Origin: JACMJP01 sp046160675
Lineage (GTDB): Bacteria; Bacteroidota; Bacteroidia; Chitinophagales; BACL12
DNA: 15,900 nucleotides
Assembly: GCA_046160675.1 (NCBI GenBank)
Contig: JBJXHH010000116.1
Location: 1-15,900, forward strand
Reading direction: 5' to 3'
A program made the translations under genes and the position numbers. The notes under the pieces were generated by a model that was not told the origin of the DNA, searched no databases, and saw only the letters and a program-made list of their open reading frames with translations. This document shows positions 15,324 to 15,900 of this stretch, piece by piece. Numbering within the stretch: the stretch's first letter is position 1; each line of letters opens with the position of its first letter.

Positions 15324-15706
15324 TACAATTAATTTTTTTAAGGTTTGATAAATTTTTACGCAAAAAGAAAACAAAACGGCAACACGGAAAAAGAGATTTT
15401 TTTACGATTGTAGCTTGGAAACAACCTGGCTAAGCTCAAGCCTGTAATTAAAAGGAAGGATTTATTCTTTGATAATGTTGTATGAAACTCTAATCTTTGA
15501 CCGTTTTTAATTATACGAAAAGGTTTTTATTTGAGTATAATTTTTGCCGGAGTTGAACTGAACATGTAATGAAAATCCGTATTCAATCGAGAAGTATAAG
15601 AGGTAACCTTTCACAGTAGAGATCTAGGGTAACATTAAGGATAGGTACAATAACTTTTTCCAATTTCTACATAATGACGAAAATATTTCTCTATAGCTCA
15701 TAAAGG

Positions 15707-15724
15707 CATTTCTGAAAAGAAATG
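15707..15724. other. Small hairpin with GAAA loop
   Basis: CATTTCT (15707-15713) and AGAAATG (15718-15724) form a perfect 7-bp stem closed by a GAAA tetraloop on the plus strand. It lies about 40 bp upstream of the -7 box at 15763. It could be an operator-like dyad or chance in AT-rich DNA. Confidence 0.3.
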
Positions 15725-15762
15725 AATTCTTGCTACTATCTGTTTTAGCTATTTATCTGCAA

Positions 15763-15770
15763 TACATTTG
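15763..15770 (+). promoter_or_regulatory. Promoter -7 box for the right-edge gene
   Basis: TACATTTG is a full match to TAnnTTTG and is identical to the box used by the lipoprotein gene. A start site near 15775 would give a leader of about 39 nt to ATG 15814 and would exclude translation from the in-frame ATG at 15775. The -33 element is poor (only a T-rich CTGTTTTAG at the expected distance). Confidence 0.45.
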
Positions 15771-15813
15771 AAGAATGAATTTAAATTATCTTTATCGAAA
15801 CAATGTAATTTCT

Positions 15814-15900
15814 ATGAAGTTTTTTCAAATTTTTCTCCTTTCTTTTTTAATTACTTTCACCGGGTTTGCACAAACTACTTTTCATGTTTCAAAACTCGAC
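15814..15900 (+). CDS. Exported protein, signal-peptide fragment (runs off right edge)
   Basis: Only 29 codons are in the window. They read as a Sec signal peptide, MKFFQIFLLSFLITFTGFAQ, with cleavage expected after FAQ, followed by TTFHVSKLD. An in-frame ATG at 15775 exists, but the signal peptide and the -7 box at 15763-15770 favour 15814. Nothing can be said of function beyond export. Confidence 0.7.
   Translation, partial: MKFFQIFLLSFLITFTGFAQTTFHVSKLD

Larger units (their letters stand above)
15324..15813. other. 490-bp divergent intergenic region
   Basis: This AT-rich spacer lies between the divergent starts at 15323 (-) and 15814 (+). It contains a possible promoter -7 box for the rightward gene (15763-15770) and a small hairpin at 15707-15724. 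No coding frame, tRNA or known RNA family is recognised, and I found no good TAnnTTTG box for the leftward gene. Confidence 0.55.

Noticed and set aside
15324..15374. Upstream extension of the tail-fibre-like frame (start at 15374)
   Set aside because: It adds 17 residues ahead of a complete signal peptide; the ATG at 15323 is the natural start.

Overview
The window looks like chromosomal DNA from a member of the Bacteroidota. Three complete proteins end in a type IX secretion (T9SS) type A sorting domain. Possible promoters follow the phylum pattern TTTG-N~20-TAnnTTTG, start codons lack Shine-Dalgarno sequences, base composition is AT-leaning, and the DnaX N-terminus (SFVVSARKYRP) is of Bacteroidota type. 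I cannot place it more precisely. No phage, plasmid, CRISPR, rRNA, tRNA or transposase signal was seen.

Layout. 1-1444 (-) is the N-terminal part of a large secreted protein with a GNE motif like the acid/base site of clan A glycoside hydrolases; it runs off the left edge without a stop codon. 1445-1746 is a divergent intergenic region with a dispersed-repeat-like element. 1747-3891 (+) encodes a secreted seven-repeat propeller followed by three MopE-type metal-binding repeats and a T9SS tail. 3949-6990 (-) is an M16 zinc protease and 7031-8764 (-) is dnaX, probably one transcript. 8892-10124 (+) is a six-repeat kelch propeller with a T9SS tail. 10136-10840 (-) is a lipoprotein with its own good promoter. 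11013-13325 (-) is a thermolysin-like M4 protease with a T9SS tail, and 13353-15323 (-) is a long tail-fibre-like secreted protein. These last two look like an operon ending at a strong hairpin terminator at 10950-10986. 15814 to the right edge (+) is the signal peptide of another exported protein.

Functionally, dnaX (replication clamp loader) is the only housekeeping gene. The rest are cell-surface or secreted proteins: proteases, propeller adhesins or binding proteins, a putative carbohydrate-active enzyme and a lipoprotein. They depend on Sec and, for several, the T9SS, whose machinery is not in the window.

The most interesting signal is a run of nine A residues in dnaX exactly at the end of the ATPase/clamp-loader core. 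Both alternative frames reach a stop within six codons after it. This is the arrangement used in Thermus thermophilus to make the short gamma subunit by transcriptional slippage. Second are two dispersed-repeat-like elements: a 20-bp perfect palindrome inside the coding sequence of the left-edge gene, and a GAGATTGCTTCGTC-type repeat upstream of it.
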